Source of the DNA: Serilophus lunatus
Taxonomy: Eukaryota > Chordata > Aves > Passeriformes > Eurylaimidae
Direction of reading: 5' to 3'
NCBI GenBank assembly: GCA_013399895.1
Contig: VXBA01002397.1
Coordinates: 721,282-785,281, forward strand
Length of the DNA stretch: 64,000 nucleotides
The translations under genes and the position numbers were made by a program. Of the stretch, positions 46,431 through 58,500 are shown in pieces. A model generated the notes under the pieces. The model was not told where the DNA came from. It saw only the letters and a program-made list of their open reading frames with translations, and searched no databases. Numbering within the stretch: position 1 is the stretch's first letter; every line of letters starts with the position of its first letter.

Positions 46431-49400
46431 TAGTTGCTGAGGGAAGCCCCAAAACTCAAGAGTTTCACTCTGGGAGTGCCTCTGGAACCTCTCCTGGGAT
46501 GAGAAGTTTTACACTGGATGGAGTCAGGGATACTTTGGGAGTCTCTGACACCTTCTAAGAGGTCTCTTTCATCAGTGCAGGTGAGTCCATTATGGCCCGT
46601 TATGGCTCATGAACAAGAGATAAATACCTTAAGGCTAACTGGATGTTACTGAAGCGTGGGCCTTTCTTTTCTTCATATGTCTGTTTTCTGTTACTTTGTA
46701 ACTGGTATATAAAAAGCCTACGCACAGAAGTGGCATTTTAAGAATATGAAATAAGGCACCGAAGAGCTACGACAGACCAAGACAAAGGTTGTCTGTGCAT
46801 TGTCAGATTGCCCATTTTTTGATACATATGGATTTATGAAGCCCCTAAATGAAGGAATGGTACTGAGCAGGCAGGTTAGCATTCTGTAGTCTCTCAGAAA
46901 ACATGTCCCAGAAAAAATGGTATGCATGTATTCCAGAGATACAGGTAAGCACTACTGTTAGGCACATCTTAGGTGCACAATGCTTTTTGTGACAATTTTT
47001 TTGCTTTTCCTTTACACTGAATGAATCTATGTTCCATTATACATGGCGTGTGCATATAAAATACTTTGATCATCAAACAAGAGCAAATAGAGTAAACATT
47101 CTCTGAGACTAAATTTCTATATTTCTCTTAGAATAACGTACAGTAAAAATGCTCAAGATTGTTGCTTTCAAAGTATTTGTTTTGCATAAGGAGCAAAAAG
47201 AACATAAATGATGGGTTACAAGAGGGCTTTTAAAGTTAAATCTATATCCCCAGGAGTATTTTGACATGAATACCTTTTTTAATGACAAACTTTTGCCACC
47301 TGTAAAAAAACTTCCTCCAGAGAACCCATCTTTCAAACCAAATTATTCTGCTGAAAAGGTTTGTTTGTCTTATAGCTACTGGGAGAAAAGACAAAAAGCT
47401 TTGCTTACAGTACATAAGATATAAATGTTTGTGTTTGCAATTGTTTTCTTATTTTTCTAACAAAAGATGCTGTTGTTTACCCCAACAACTGCTAACTGAT
47501 TTCAAATAACCTCAGAAGTGTGCCTCTTTAAGGTCTGCATAATGCTGTAACTAGAGTTAATTGTCTGCGTACACCACAGAAAGCTACAAAGCAGAAGGGT
47601 ATGCAATAAATGACAGTAAAGTTAAATTACTGTCACAAAATTAAATGCTCTCCTCTTTTGGTCTCTGCAAGTCGCTCAAACAATTTTTGAGCTTGCTAAT
47701 ATCTAGAAGATAATTCCTGTAAGTGTCATAGGAATGGATAGCTTCAAAGAGAGGAAGAACTCAGGTTAACCCTTCTGCTCAGGGAAAGATTGCAGAATAA
47801 ACTCAGGAGTTATTTGTTGCTTGTCCATCAGCAGACACAAATTTGGATGCTGCTTTAGAGTTTGCCAACTTATGAAAAGGATAGGAATAATATCCATTGA
47901 AGGGCTTAGAGGGCATAAGAAATAAAGCCTGGTACTAGTATTAGGGATATATAGTTGCTTAGTGTCAGAATTTCTTAAAGTCTAAATGGCCCACAAAGCA
48001 TTCCAACTTGATACGGTATTTTTGAGATGAGATACTAAATTATGCTGTTGCCCTTAGACTAAACCTTAATTTCACTTTGAAATGGGTTTACAATGCATAA
48101 ATATCTATTAAGTGATTCCTGGTAATTAGTACAGTAACATGCCTTAATCTTTCCTCCACTTTTCGGCTCTTCAGTTTGGAGTTCTGTTGTCAGTCATATA
48201 ATACTGTGCACTGCTAACTACTGTTTTCCCTTTATTATGTCCTGCACCCTTGACTTATTTGACTGATGTTGATTCATCTGAGGAAGATGATGATAGCAAG
48301 GAAAATATAACTATTTTGAAAGAGAAAGCAAAAATGCTTACACATTAAAAATGGTATTGGGTGGTTGGCCTCTTAGATGATGCAGCTGAGATCTTGCAAA
48401 ATGGAAATCTGTTCAGAAAAGTTAGCTTCTAGAAAGTCAGCACCTTGTCTGGTTGACAATACTGGTGATCCCATGGCTCCCGTGGGGAGCTCCAGGCTCC
48501 CTATCCTTCACACCACATATCCTTTACCTGCACATCTAAGTTACATGTGCTTTGTAAACTACTGCACAGTCACTCTCTGCCATATGAATTATTACAGGAA
48601 AAATTGCTTATTTTTTGATTGAATTGCTTACTGCTGCTCTATTCAGGAATGCAGCCTCAGCAGACTATGGGGTTTAGCTGTACTTGGGATTGCAAAGAAT
48701 TAATCGGGTCTCTGCATGTTTTTTAACTAAAATTTGCCATTTTCGTAGTATTAGTAAACATAATGTTTCAGGAAATATGTCAGAAAGCTTATTAATAGTA
48801 ATGCTAAAACTCTGCTATATGTAACAATCCCTATACCAATACTGGACATGGAGGTGTACGAGTAAACTATCAGGAATTTCTTTTTTTTTAAAAGCCACAA
48901 CACAGCTCATTTTAGTCAGTTATGGTTTCACTTTTTCCGATGCATTTTTAAGATCCTTTCCTCAAAATCCAGACTTAAAAAAGAACATTTAAAAGTAAGA
49001 ATTCGTCAAAGTAACAATTAAAATTTTCCTTAACATTTCCTTTGCAAATTTAAGGATTATTTGGAGGTTTTTCTAAATATATAAATATATAATATGATGC
49101 AGTCTGCTATTCAGTATTCTTACTTGCTTGTGCATGAAAAATATTCTAATTAACTCAGTTATATTGTAAATATACTTCAAAATGTCTTTTTTTCAGTCAG
49201 GTGTTACGAAAGGAGGCATATTTCATCCTTACCTAAGGCATTCTGCTGACCTTTGTGTAATTAAAAAATCTAAGCCTGTCACGAAAAATAAAAAACGAGT
49301 GATTTTTCCTTGACAAAAAGCAGACCTGCTATAAGCATAATAACTTTAAATGGGACAAAGTAAGCTGCCATAGTTTGAGTTCGTGTTTTATGTATGCTGT

Positions 49401-49876
49401 CTATCAAAAGTGATTAGCACAGCTGTTTATTACTGTCTCAAATAATTGAATAAACAAAGAAATGAATTATCAAACAAGGGTAAGAAATGTATAAGGAACT
49501 TGGCTTTCAAAGTTCATTCCTACTCTCCTCTGCAAATTCAGGTTACTTTATAAGGCTATATGGATGATAGAGACCTTCAAAATCAAGCTACACAGATGTC
49601 ACTGAAAAATTATTATTTTTATTCTTTTCTAACTTGAAAAATGTAAAAAGACCAGGAGTGTTCCTGTTAAAAAATGCCTGGTTTTCCCTTATTTTTATGG
49701 AATAAAATTGGCCCCCTCTGCTGGCAGACAAAATGAGGTAATTTAAGCCTGTGAAGCTTTTAAACAACGGCACTCAAAACCGATTCTTAACTACAAACAT
49801 GTCATGGTGCAATGTTAGAAGAGATTTGTAATAAACAGTGCGCGTATATAGGTGGATAAGCCCATTGCTTTTTACG
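46431..49876. other. Intergenic, largely featureless
   Basis: AT-rich. No exon of a known gene seen. A short acidic open frame ends at 48348 (see findings). No other repeat recognised. Confidence 0.45.
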
Positions 49877-50901
49877 TGTTGCGGGTTGATGTGATGCCTA
49901 CCAAAGCTCCTCTGTCACTCCTGTCCTCAGGGAGACAAAATATAACAAAGGCTCATGGGTCGGGAGAAGAACAGGGAGGGATCAATCAGCAGTTACTGTC
50001 ACAGGCAAAACAGACTTAAAAAAAATTAATTTAAGGTATTACTAATCAAAATCAGAGTAGGGTAATGAGAAATAAAACCAAATATTAAACCCACTGTTCC
50101 CTCACACTTTCCTTCTTCACAGCTTTATTCTCAATTCTCCACCTCCTCACCGCCAGCGGAGCAGGAACACAGGGAATGCGGCTTGTGGTCAGTTCATCAC
50201 ACGTTGTCTCTGCTGCTCCTTCCTCCTCAGAGGGAGGACTCCTCCAGCTTCTCCCCTGTTCCAGCGTGGGGTCTTTCCCAGGGGAGACAGTCCTCCATGA
50301 ACTTCTCCTACATGAGTCCTTCCCAAAGGCTGCAGGTCTTCATGAACTGCTCCAGCATGGGTCCCTTCCAAGGATGCAGTCCTTCAGGAACAGTCTTCTC
50401 CAGTACGGGTCTCCCATGGGGTCACACGTCCTGCCAGCAAACCTGCTCCAGCATGGGCTCCTCTCTCCATGTGTTTATGGGTCCCTGCCAGGAGCCTGCT
50501 CCAGCATGGGCTTCTCATGGGGTCGCAGCCTTCTTTGGTCATCCATCTGTTCAAGTGTGGGGTCCTCCATAGGCTGCAGGTGGATATCTACTACACCATG
50601 GACCTCTGTGGGCTGCAGGGGAATCTGCTCTGGCACCTGGAGTACCTCCTCCCCTTCCTTCTGCACTGCCCTTGGTGTCTGCAGAGCTGTTGCTCTCCCT
50701 TCTCTCTGCACTGGCTGAAATTGCTCCTGCACAATTTTCCCCTCTTAGCTACGGAGCGTTACTGCCACTGCTGACGGATCAATCTTGGAGCCGAATGGCA
50801 TTGGCTCACTCAGACAAAGGGGAAGCTTCTGGCAACTTTCACAGAAGCCACCCCTGTTGCCCCCTCCTCTCAAAACCTTGCTGCTTAAATCCAATGCGTC
50901 A
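49877..50901 (-). mobile_element. ERVL-like solo LTR, about 1 kb
   Basis: Starts TG and ends CA on plus, flanked by 5-base near-identical repeats TTACG (49872-49876) and TTACT (50902-50906), as expected for an ERVL insertion. On minus it opens with a TTGGATTTAAGCAGCAAGG-like start close to the widespread bird LTR beginning TGTATTGGGTTTG. It contains repeated phrases of the ctgctccagcatgggctcct type (50.25-50.65 kb). The 180-codon plus-strand frame and 85-codon minus-strand frame are LTR sequence, not genes. Confidence 0.8.
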
Positions 50902-52440
50902 TTACTAGTGGAAAGTAAGAAAGAAACAAAAGAAACTATTTGGTACGCCCAAACTACCAGCACTGATGGAGGTATGACCTGCCACGTATAAACTGGTGGT
51001 TTTAAACAAGTAAAAGAGAAAAAGGATGGTATATTGGCCTGATCAACCTTCTTATCAGTGTAATTGTATTATTGTTTTATCAACAGAATAAAAACTCATA
51101 TTTCAAATTAAATACTTTTATTGGAGGAAAAACCACAACTGTGTGTGAAGTAAGGTTTCAAAATTGAAAGGGAGGTATTGATTATGCATTATCAGTCTTG
51201 CTCACACATTCAGTCCCGATGGACTTACTAAAAATATCCAACATAAATTCCATGGAGAGAAATTAGAACTAGTATTTCAAATTCTTCAGTACTACTTCCC
51301 TCCTAAGAGTTTTAAAGAACATATTAATTTTTGGTTCCTTATTCCTAGGTTTAAGAGAATGGGAATTGCAAACTGAATTTATTACAAATATGAAGCTCAT
51401 AGGTCATAGATTTTAAGAAGTGTGGTAGTACATTTTCCAAAGCATCTGCTTCCACACTGAATTATAGTTCTTTATGTACTTACAGATGGAAAGCTTATCT
51501 TCTGATATTTGGACCATAATCCTCTAATTGGATTTGCTTGTGTAGATTCTTGCTCTCACCCTGAGCTCTACTGAAATCAATTTGACTTTACGAGGATGCA
51601 AGTCCTTAAATTTAATTACAAGACTGGGTGTACCGCATTTTTTTTTTCATTTTTGCAAAAACTCTTGTAATTTTTACAGTGATATTCTACAAAAATATAG
51701 GAAGGTTCTCTTACTTTTCAGTCCAGATCATTGAATGTAAAGAACTACCAGACTGCACAGGTGACGTCAGGTACAAAAGGCAAAATGAAGGGTACACTTT
51801 TTAGTCTCTAAACTGTCAACAAAGTAAATAAAATGTGAAAAGTGGAATTCAACTATATAGGGCAATCTGTTTAATTACTTAGGTTTCAATAATCTGTTTC
51901 TCAATGTAAAGCTATAGTAAATAATTCACGATAATTTATTTATTGAATCCAAGGTTTTTCATTTTCATCTTACTGCTTAGGTGGAATTTTAAAAGGTACG
52001 TTTAGAAAGCATACTTTCTAATAAGTAATTTGTGTTGCAAATTGACTATATATTGCAGTGGAAGGAAGCACATACACTCTAAAGTGAGTATCTGTGTATG
52101 TATTACCCAAGCTATGCCACATGTGCTCCACAGTGAAGCGACTGTTGCTGTTTTCCCTTTTGTAGAATTAGAACTTGTGCTTTATTTCAGCTGTGTTAGC
52201 TAAGAACTTTTTAAAAATATGTAGGTTTTAGTTTTGATGACCTCAAAATGACCAATGTCATGTACTGTTTAAAGCCAGACCACAAGCAGACAGTTAGGAA
52301 GTGAGTCATCTCTATTTACCAGCATCTATTTACTGCTCTCCCCCAATTTCCTAACAGCCATAAGTGCTGCCATATTCTCCACGAGAGAACTCAGGATATC
52401 CTATGAATTCAGCCTTGCTGTTCAGCCTGAGGAAGGACGC
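50902..52440. other. Intergenic, nothing recognised
   Basis: AT-rich unique-looking sequence between the LTR and a GC-rich patch. Confidence 0.45.
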
Positions 52441-52479
52441 AATTGCTTATTTTTCCTGCTCTGGATGGTCTGAGCCCTG

Positions 52480-52795
52480 CTGCCGTTCCTGGCACGGGAC
52501 AGGGTCACGTACCAGAGCATTAGTGTCGGGAAAGTCCCTGAGAGCGCAGCCTTGGCTCCCGACAGGAGCGGGAGTATCTCTGTGAAAGAGGCGAAGCAGC
52601 TGCGGCAAAACCTGTGCCTCGGGGCACTGGGGCAGGAGCCGGCCGCCCGCCCGGGACAGCCCTGCTCGGTCCTCTTTTTGCTCCCGTGGGGCGGGTCCCC
52701 GCCGGAGGCTGCTGGGGATCCTCGCCCAGCCCGAGAGCCCGCAGGGCGGCAGGGGAAGGCCGGCAGGGTTGGGCACCTCTCCCGCCCCCTTCAGA
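52480..52795. other. GC-rich, CpG-containing patch of unknown origin
   Basis: Abruptly GC-rich in an AT-rich region, with many CG dinucleotides and open frames on both strands that look like nothing known. It is directly followed by the dispersed repeat at 52806, so it may be part of the same mobile element; alternatively it is a CpG island without a recognised gene. Confidence 0.45.
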
Positions 52796-52805
52796 AATCA
52801 GTAAT

Positions 52806-52940
52806 ATGGGACATGGAGGCTCTTCAGGGAGCTTGCTGAACCCAGGCTTTTCTGGCCACCAAAGCAGGAACAGGGAAGAAATCTCTCAGCAGAACCCTTG
52901 TTTCATAGTCTCATGCTTTTGTAATATAATTGGTTAAGTC
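52806..52940 (+). repeat. Dispersed repeat, copy 1
   Basis: Shares gggacatggaggctcttcag, then a similar middle, then gaagaaatctctcagcagaa with the sequence at 55413. Similarity continues weakly to about 52940. Probably an LTR or other transposon piece. Confidence 0.75.
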
Positions 52941-55412
52941 CTTTAGTGGTGGGAGATGTTGAAAAAAATGGACCTTTTTAATATTCAGTCATGGGACTTG
53001 TCATTCAGTGCTTATGCTGAAAGTTTACACATGTGTTTATAGCATCAGAAAATCATAGTTCTGTAGACTGAAAAAGATGCTGATTATTGTCCACTTGAAC
53101 ATCATTTTGGACAGGGAGTTTGCAGCTATGTAGGTAAGAGAGTTAAGTTTGGATCATGGCTCTCAGTCCTTAAGAATGGCATAGCTGTAATACTACATGT
53201 AGTTGTAGCTGTAATACATAGCTGTAGGTCTTTAGTCTCTGAATAGCTCTGAGGTGTTTTTGCGGAATTACAAAGTTAGTGAAAACTACACCTGTCGAGG
53301 GACAGTTGAAGAGTTTAATGTCTGGAATTAGGTCAGCAGTATTTCACAACATCAAAAAGCATAAATCTTACATTTAGCTACTTACCAATTGAGAAATAAT
53401 TTGTTTTTCTTTTTAATTTTTTTGTCGTCATAAGGGGAAACACAAATTTTGGAATATGTGTGCGATCCTTATTTGATAGAGCATAAAATCCATCACTGTA
53501 ATCTGTCCTGCATTTACAGTTTTATGGATTCTATTATAAGATTAGTGACCTACTCTAGAATTAGAACTACAGTCAGAACCTTTTATTGGGAGAAATCTGC
53601 CCTTCAAATTTCGGGAATGGCTTTTTAGCAGTTAATATTTCTGATCTTTGTATCAGGCATTTCAAATTGTCCTTAACCTATGCTAGGAAATCATGTCGGT
53701 TTGTTTGTTTGGGTTTTTTTTTCACTGGGCTGTTTTGTCAAACATAACTTACAAAACCTTTGTTAAGTTGTAAAAAAAACATGCTATGCCACGAAAGATC
53801 AGGGAGACAGCAGAAGTTTTTGCTTTGCTTTGCATTTGAACAGAAGAATGAACCAGTGGTGTGAGAAAAATTCACCATTTGAATTGAATAAATGTGAAAT
53901 TCATTTATCAGCTCCTGATATAAGCCATGCAAATTGTGGGAATTTCTCAGAGTATTGCATCTTCTCTATTAGCAAAGAAACAACCATTAAGACCAGTGAG
54001 TTCTGCCACCAATACATGCAGGAACTGACATACACATCGAGTAAGTATTACCAGAAGGATGTGTGTGCATCTCAGTCAGGGAGAGAGTGGTATATACTAC
54101 CTGTTTAAAGATGGAAGGAGGGTTCTACATAATGAAACTATAAATTTACCCTGAAAGAGAACATTTACTTGGAAAGTTCTTATTGGAATCCTGCTGTTTA
54201 TTTGTGCCAGCACAGGGTTCATGTACAGTGGAGACTGTTCTTAGCATATTTGTGTTGCGGTCTTCACGGCTTCCTGTAAAGTCTTTTGTCTCTTGTGAGA
54301 GACAAGAAAAGCCTTCTGGGGATGTCAGCTCCTGTTTGCCATAAACAAACAAGATGAATTATTTGAAAACTGAAATAAAGCAGAGAGAAATAGAGAAATA
54401 GTGTTTAGTCCCAAATTTGAGACATAATGGAGAACAGGTATAGAGGTCTTGATCTGAAAACATAATGGAAGTCTTGGCTTAAAAACAATAGGATCATTAT
54501 AAAATTCAGATGTACATGTTTGTCTGAAACAAGATCAGTATTTTGTTTAGAAATAACTATATTGTGCACTTCATTTTCTATAAACATACCTCCAGAAACT
54601 AACATGACAGGATCCTCTGTATTTTACCGACAAGAAAACCAATGAAAAATAATAAAATATTCTTTTTGTATTTCTTTTGCAAAATACAGCGAAATTGTCC
54701 AGTGCAGGAAGTTAAACTGTGCCAGGAAGTTAAACCCTGCATGAAAACACAGAAAAAAAGCAGTGGGGCTGTAAGTGAATTTTCTGCAAATGAAGAATTG
54801 ATTTAGCCAGTTGGATTTCACTCTGTTAGCAGTCAGTGGTGATCTCTGTAGTTATCCGTCCTTCTTTTTCTCATGAGCTCTTTCCCATAATATCACAGCT
54901 ATCTGTTGCTAAGATAAAGACTCATCTAAATTGCAGCTCAAACACAACATACTTCTTATTTAAAACCACACAAAATATTCACAAGAGATGTGGAGGGAAA
55001 AGAAATTGAAAATCAAGGAGTAGATGAAATAGAACAGCAGCATGCATCAGAAAATTGCCAGAAAGTTAGCAATAAGTGAACAAAATTCAGGAAGCATTGA
55101 CAAGTAAAATGAGGAAAGGAGTAGTCAGGATTTCTGCTGAAAAATGTGGTTGCAAAGCAAAGTTAAAAACTATAAGGGGGATATGGTACGATATGATATG
55201 ATAAGAGGCAAGCAGTCATGTTGTAGGTAGTAGCTAGGCATACTTAACGAAAGTAAAGAAAGAAATACGTTGACCAGTCGGCATGTTCTTAGGAGCAAAA
55301 GTCACCTTAACAAAGCCAGCAAAAAGCAGCAGTAAAATTTATGAAGAAACAATATGCAGCACCTTGTGTAATGAAGAGTATTTTGAGAGTAACTTTCAAG
55401 ACTTCCCATGAT
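52941..55412. other. Intergenic, nothing recognised
   Basis: AT-rich; short open frames only. A plus-strand frame at 53830-54108 has no recognisable relative. Confidence 0.45.
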
Positions 55413-55545
55413 GTGGGACATGGAGGCTCTTCAGAGAGCTTGTCAGAGCAGGACTTCTCTAGGCACCAAGGCAGGAGCAAGGAAGAAATCTCTCAGCAGA
55501 ACCCATGTGCCACAGTCCCTGACTTTGTATATAAGTGGTGGAGAT
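55413..55545 (+). repeat. Dispersed repeat, copy 2
   Basis: Begins tgtgggacatggaggctctt and carries the block ggaagaaatctctcagcaga, as in copy 1 at 52806. It is followed by tttgtatataagtggtggag, which has a TATA-like core, consistent with LTR U3 sequence. Confidence 0.75.
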
Positions 55546-58500
55546 CCCCTGTGTGCCCCAGAAGATTGTTTTGACATTAGTTTCTGAATTGGACCATGTG
55601 GATGCCATTGTGCTCATGTGGTACTGCAGTGACCCACTCATCTCACTTCCCACCATTTGCCTTAAGAGCTGAGGGCTGCTGATTGGATCCCTTTTAAGCT
55701 GGGAAGTGCTGCAGCAGGTGAGCATGAAACCTAATGTTAAAGATTTTGGTGAAAAAAAAGAAAAACTTGTGGGATGAAAAGATGTAACTGCTTGGTCACG
55801 TAATAGAATATAATTTCTGCTTTATGGAGAAATTAATTGAATGTGGAGGTAAAACCTGGTCTTGAATGGATAAAATAAATAACTTTCTTTTTTTTAATGA
55901 AGAGTATTTATTCCTGGCCTCAGAAAGAATATATAAACTGTAGAACAAGTTCTGATGAAGGAGGAATATCAAGTTCAAAATGTCTTTTTTTTTTTTTTTA
56001 GATAAATCTATAAGTTAATACTTTCACTTACCTCTTGAAAGGTAGTCATTTTAAGGTGAAAGAGACATTCTCTGAAAATGAAGGTAGATTTTCTTTTTAC
56101 TTGAAGATCTGAGGAGAATTGTCCTTTCCCTTCTTTTTTTTTTTTTTAAATTTTATTTTTACGGTGAATCCAACAAGCAGATATTATTAGAGGCTAATAG
56201 TTTTAATAAAATCAGAACTGATATCTTTTTAAAAACTGATGCTGAATACATTACCTACCCTTAAAAATATTGCAGAGATGCTAAATTATTTTACAGAACA
56301 CTTCAACATCATCTAATGCAAAGCTTTAGAAAAGTGGAAGGCGTGACTCTTTCACTATGAAGGTGCAAGAAATGCCAAGGATTACTAGTGTTTTCCTTAA
56401 TTGGTGTTCGAGAGGGATTGTCTCTTCCCTAAAGACAGCTTTGACAAAAAGAATCAGTAACAGTTATTCACTCACTGGTTTTAGTAAAAAAGGGAAAGAG
56501 ACACATATCCAGAAACAGCCTGTCATTCTTTTAACTTGTGATACCAGATGCCAATCTGACTTGAGAGTGCATGATGCAGGTCCTTATAGCCCCATGAATC
56601 TTCTTAGGGAAATATGGCCTTACTATGAACAACTAATGAAATTTGTCTATGTCTCTCATTAGGATAGAAATGTTACATTCAGCTACAGGGTTAGCTGTCA
56701 CTTCTTGATTATTGTGAGACGATGAGTAGACGTGTTCCATCAACCTTTGAACAGCTGCAAGCTAGACAGGTTTATTGAAACATGATAACTGTGAGTATAC
56801 AAGTATGTGAGGCATTGGGATCTGACCGGGTGATCACAGAGACAAAATTCTTTAAATATTTGGAAATGTCAGTTTGGTTCTTTAACTTGAGAGGAAATGT
56901 ATGAGTCAGAGCTGCCGTCAGTTTAAGTAAATTGACCTCTTCAGGGATGGCTGAAGTATCAAGGGCAGAGTCATTTAAGATACGAATTCAAAAGGGAATT
57001 CTGTCGTCACCACTGTGGCAAACTCACCCTCTTTCGTGTAGGAATCTGTATGAGTTTAACTATTCATATTGTTCTACTCTACTAATGGAGTATCCAGTAT
57101 CCTCTGTTTTTGGTAAGTTAAATATTAGGTTAGACAACACTTTTGTCCAACCTTTGAATCTGGGGAAAAAAAAAAGATTGTCCTACTTTCATATCACTGT
57201 ATTATCTCTTGTACTGTGGTGAAAACATGAGTTTGATCCTTTTCAGCATTCAGGAAGATGCCTTGTTTCCAGGAAATTTAATTGCCTGAAAAGCCCTTTG
57301 GCAAGCAGCAGTGAGATCCAGTACAACACTGCTTTCTGAATGCTTCAAAGGTTTTGCCTTTTTTCCTTACATGCCACAGTAGAGCCATGATTGATTTGAC
57401 AGCTGGCCCAGATGCTTCCAGTGTAAAGCATATTTTACTCGATCCTTGCTTCTGCCTCGAGCAGGAGAATAACTGCTACAATTTTTGCTAACAGACATCA
57501 AAAGCTGCATCTGTGTTTAGGTGTGTTTTTCAAAGAACAACGTCACAGGGTCATTAAAACTCCACATTTAATACGGGAAGTTACCTCTTTGGCATTTTGG
57601 TGGACTTGTAAGGAAAAACAGCACTGTGTGTCAATGCAGCATTTCTGAAGCACTACACTTTCATACTCTGTCAAGGGTGAGAGTAGCTCTGATTTCAAAA
57701 AGGTCAGTTGTTAATAAGCAAAGAAGGGGAGGTATGTAGGGAAGGCAATTATCAGACCCGGATGGTGTATGTGCTTGTAGAGAAGACTCATAATAAGCCT
57801 AAGTGGGAATGTAAAAGTCCAGATGAATTATGAATCAGAGAAGAAACAAGTGATCATTTTTAGAATTATAATCCTGTATTAGGATCAAAGAATCTCCTGA
57901 AGTCCCTGAGATTGTGTAGTCCTGCATTAATTTGTACTCAAGCAGAAGTTTAAAGAACTTGTCCTGTTAACACAGTGCAGGATCCTTGGTTTCTCGTTTT
58001 TCCTATTCATTTGAGTTTAGGGAAGAGAGAAATTGTTATGACCCAGCCAGTAACTGAATCAGCTGATAAAAGATCTTGCTGGTGTCTTGGGGTATTACTA
58101 GTTTTCACATGTTTTACTCTATGTGTTCTTTCTTTGTGCTGATTGATTATTTTTGCATTTTCTGTCCCACTGTGATTCTTAGAGGTTCTTTATTTCAACC
58201 TCCATCAACCTTGTGTGAAAAAATGTTTATACATCCTGCCATTTTCCCATCCATAATGTGACTGCCTTGTCTGCTTAGTCTGAATTTTAAACTGTACAGT
58301 GGTTGGTACAGTTGGACCATCCCCACTTCTGAGTGTTCTTGTAATAAACGCTTATCTTAGAGGATGAGGTAAGGTAGACAGTGGAAGAATTTAATTTTGA
58401 AACAATTGTAGTTTTTACCTCTGACATCCTACTTGTGTGTAGTCTTGATCAAAGAGGTTTGAGAGATCTAGAGCAGTGGACAGGAGTTCTCTATAAAAGT

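Noticed and set aside
46431..46720. Possible continuation of the LTR at 46099, including a TATATAAAAAG near 46709
   Set aside because: I could not match it to the same LTR blocks, so I ended the element near 46430.
50176..50718. 180-codon plus-strand frame rich in Leu, His and Ser
   Set aside because: It lies wholly inside an LTR with TG/CA ends and a target duplication, and consists of the LTR's internal repeats.
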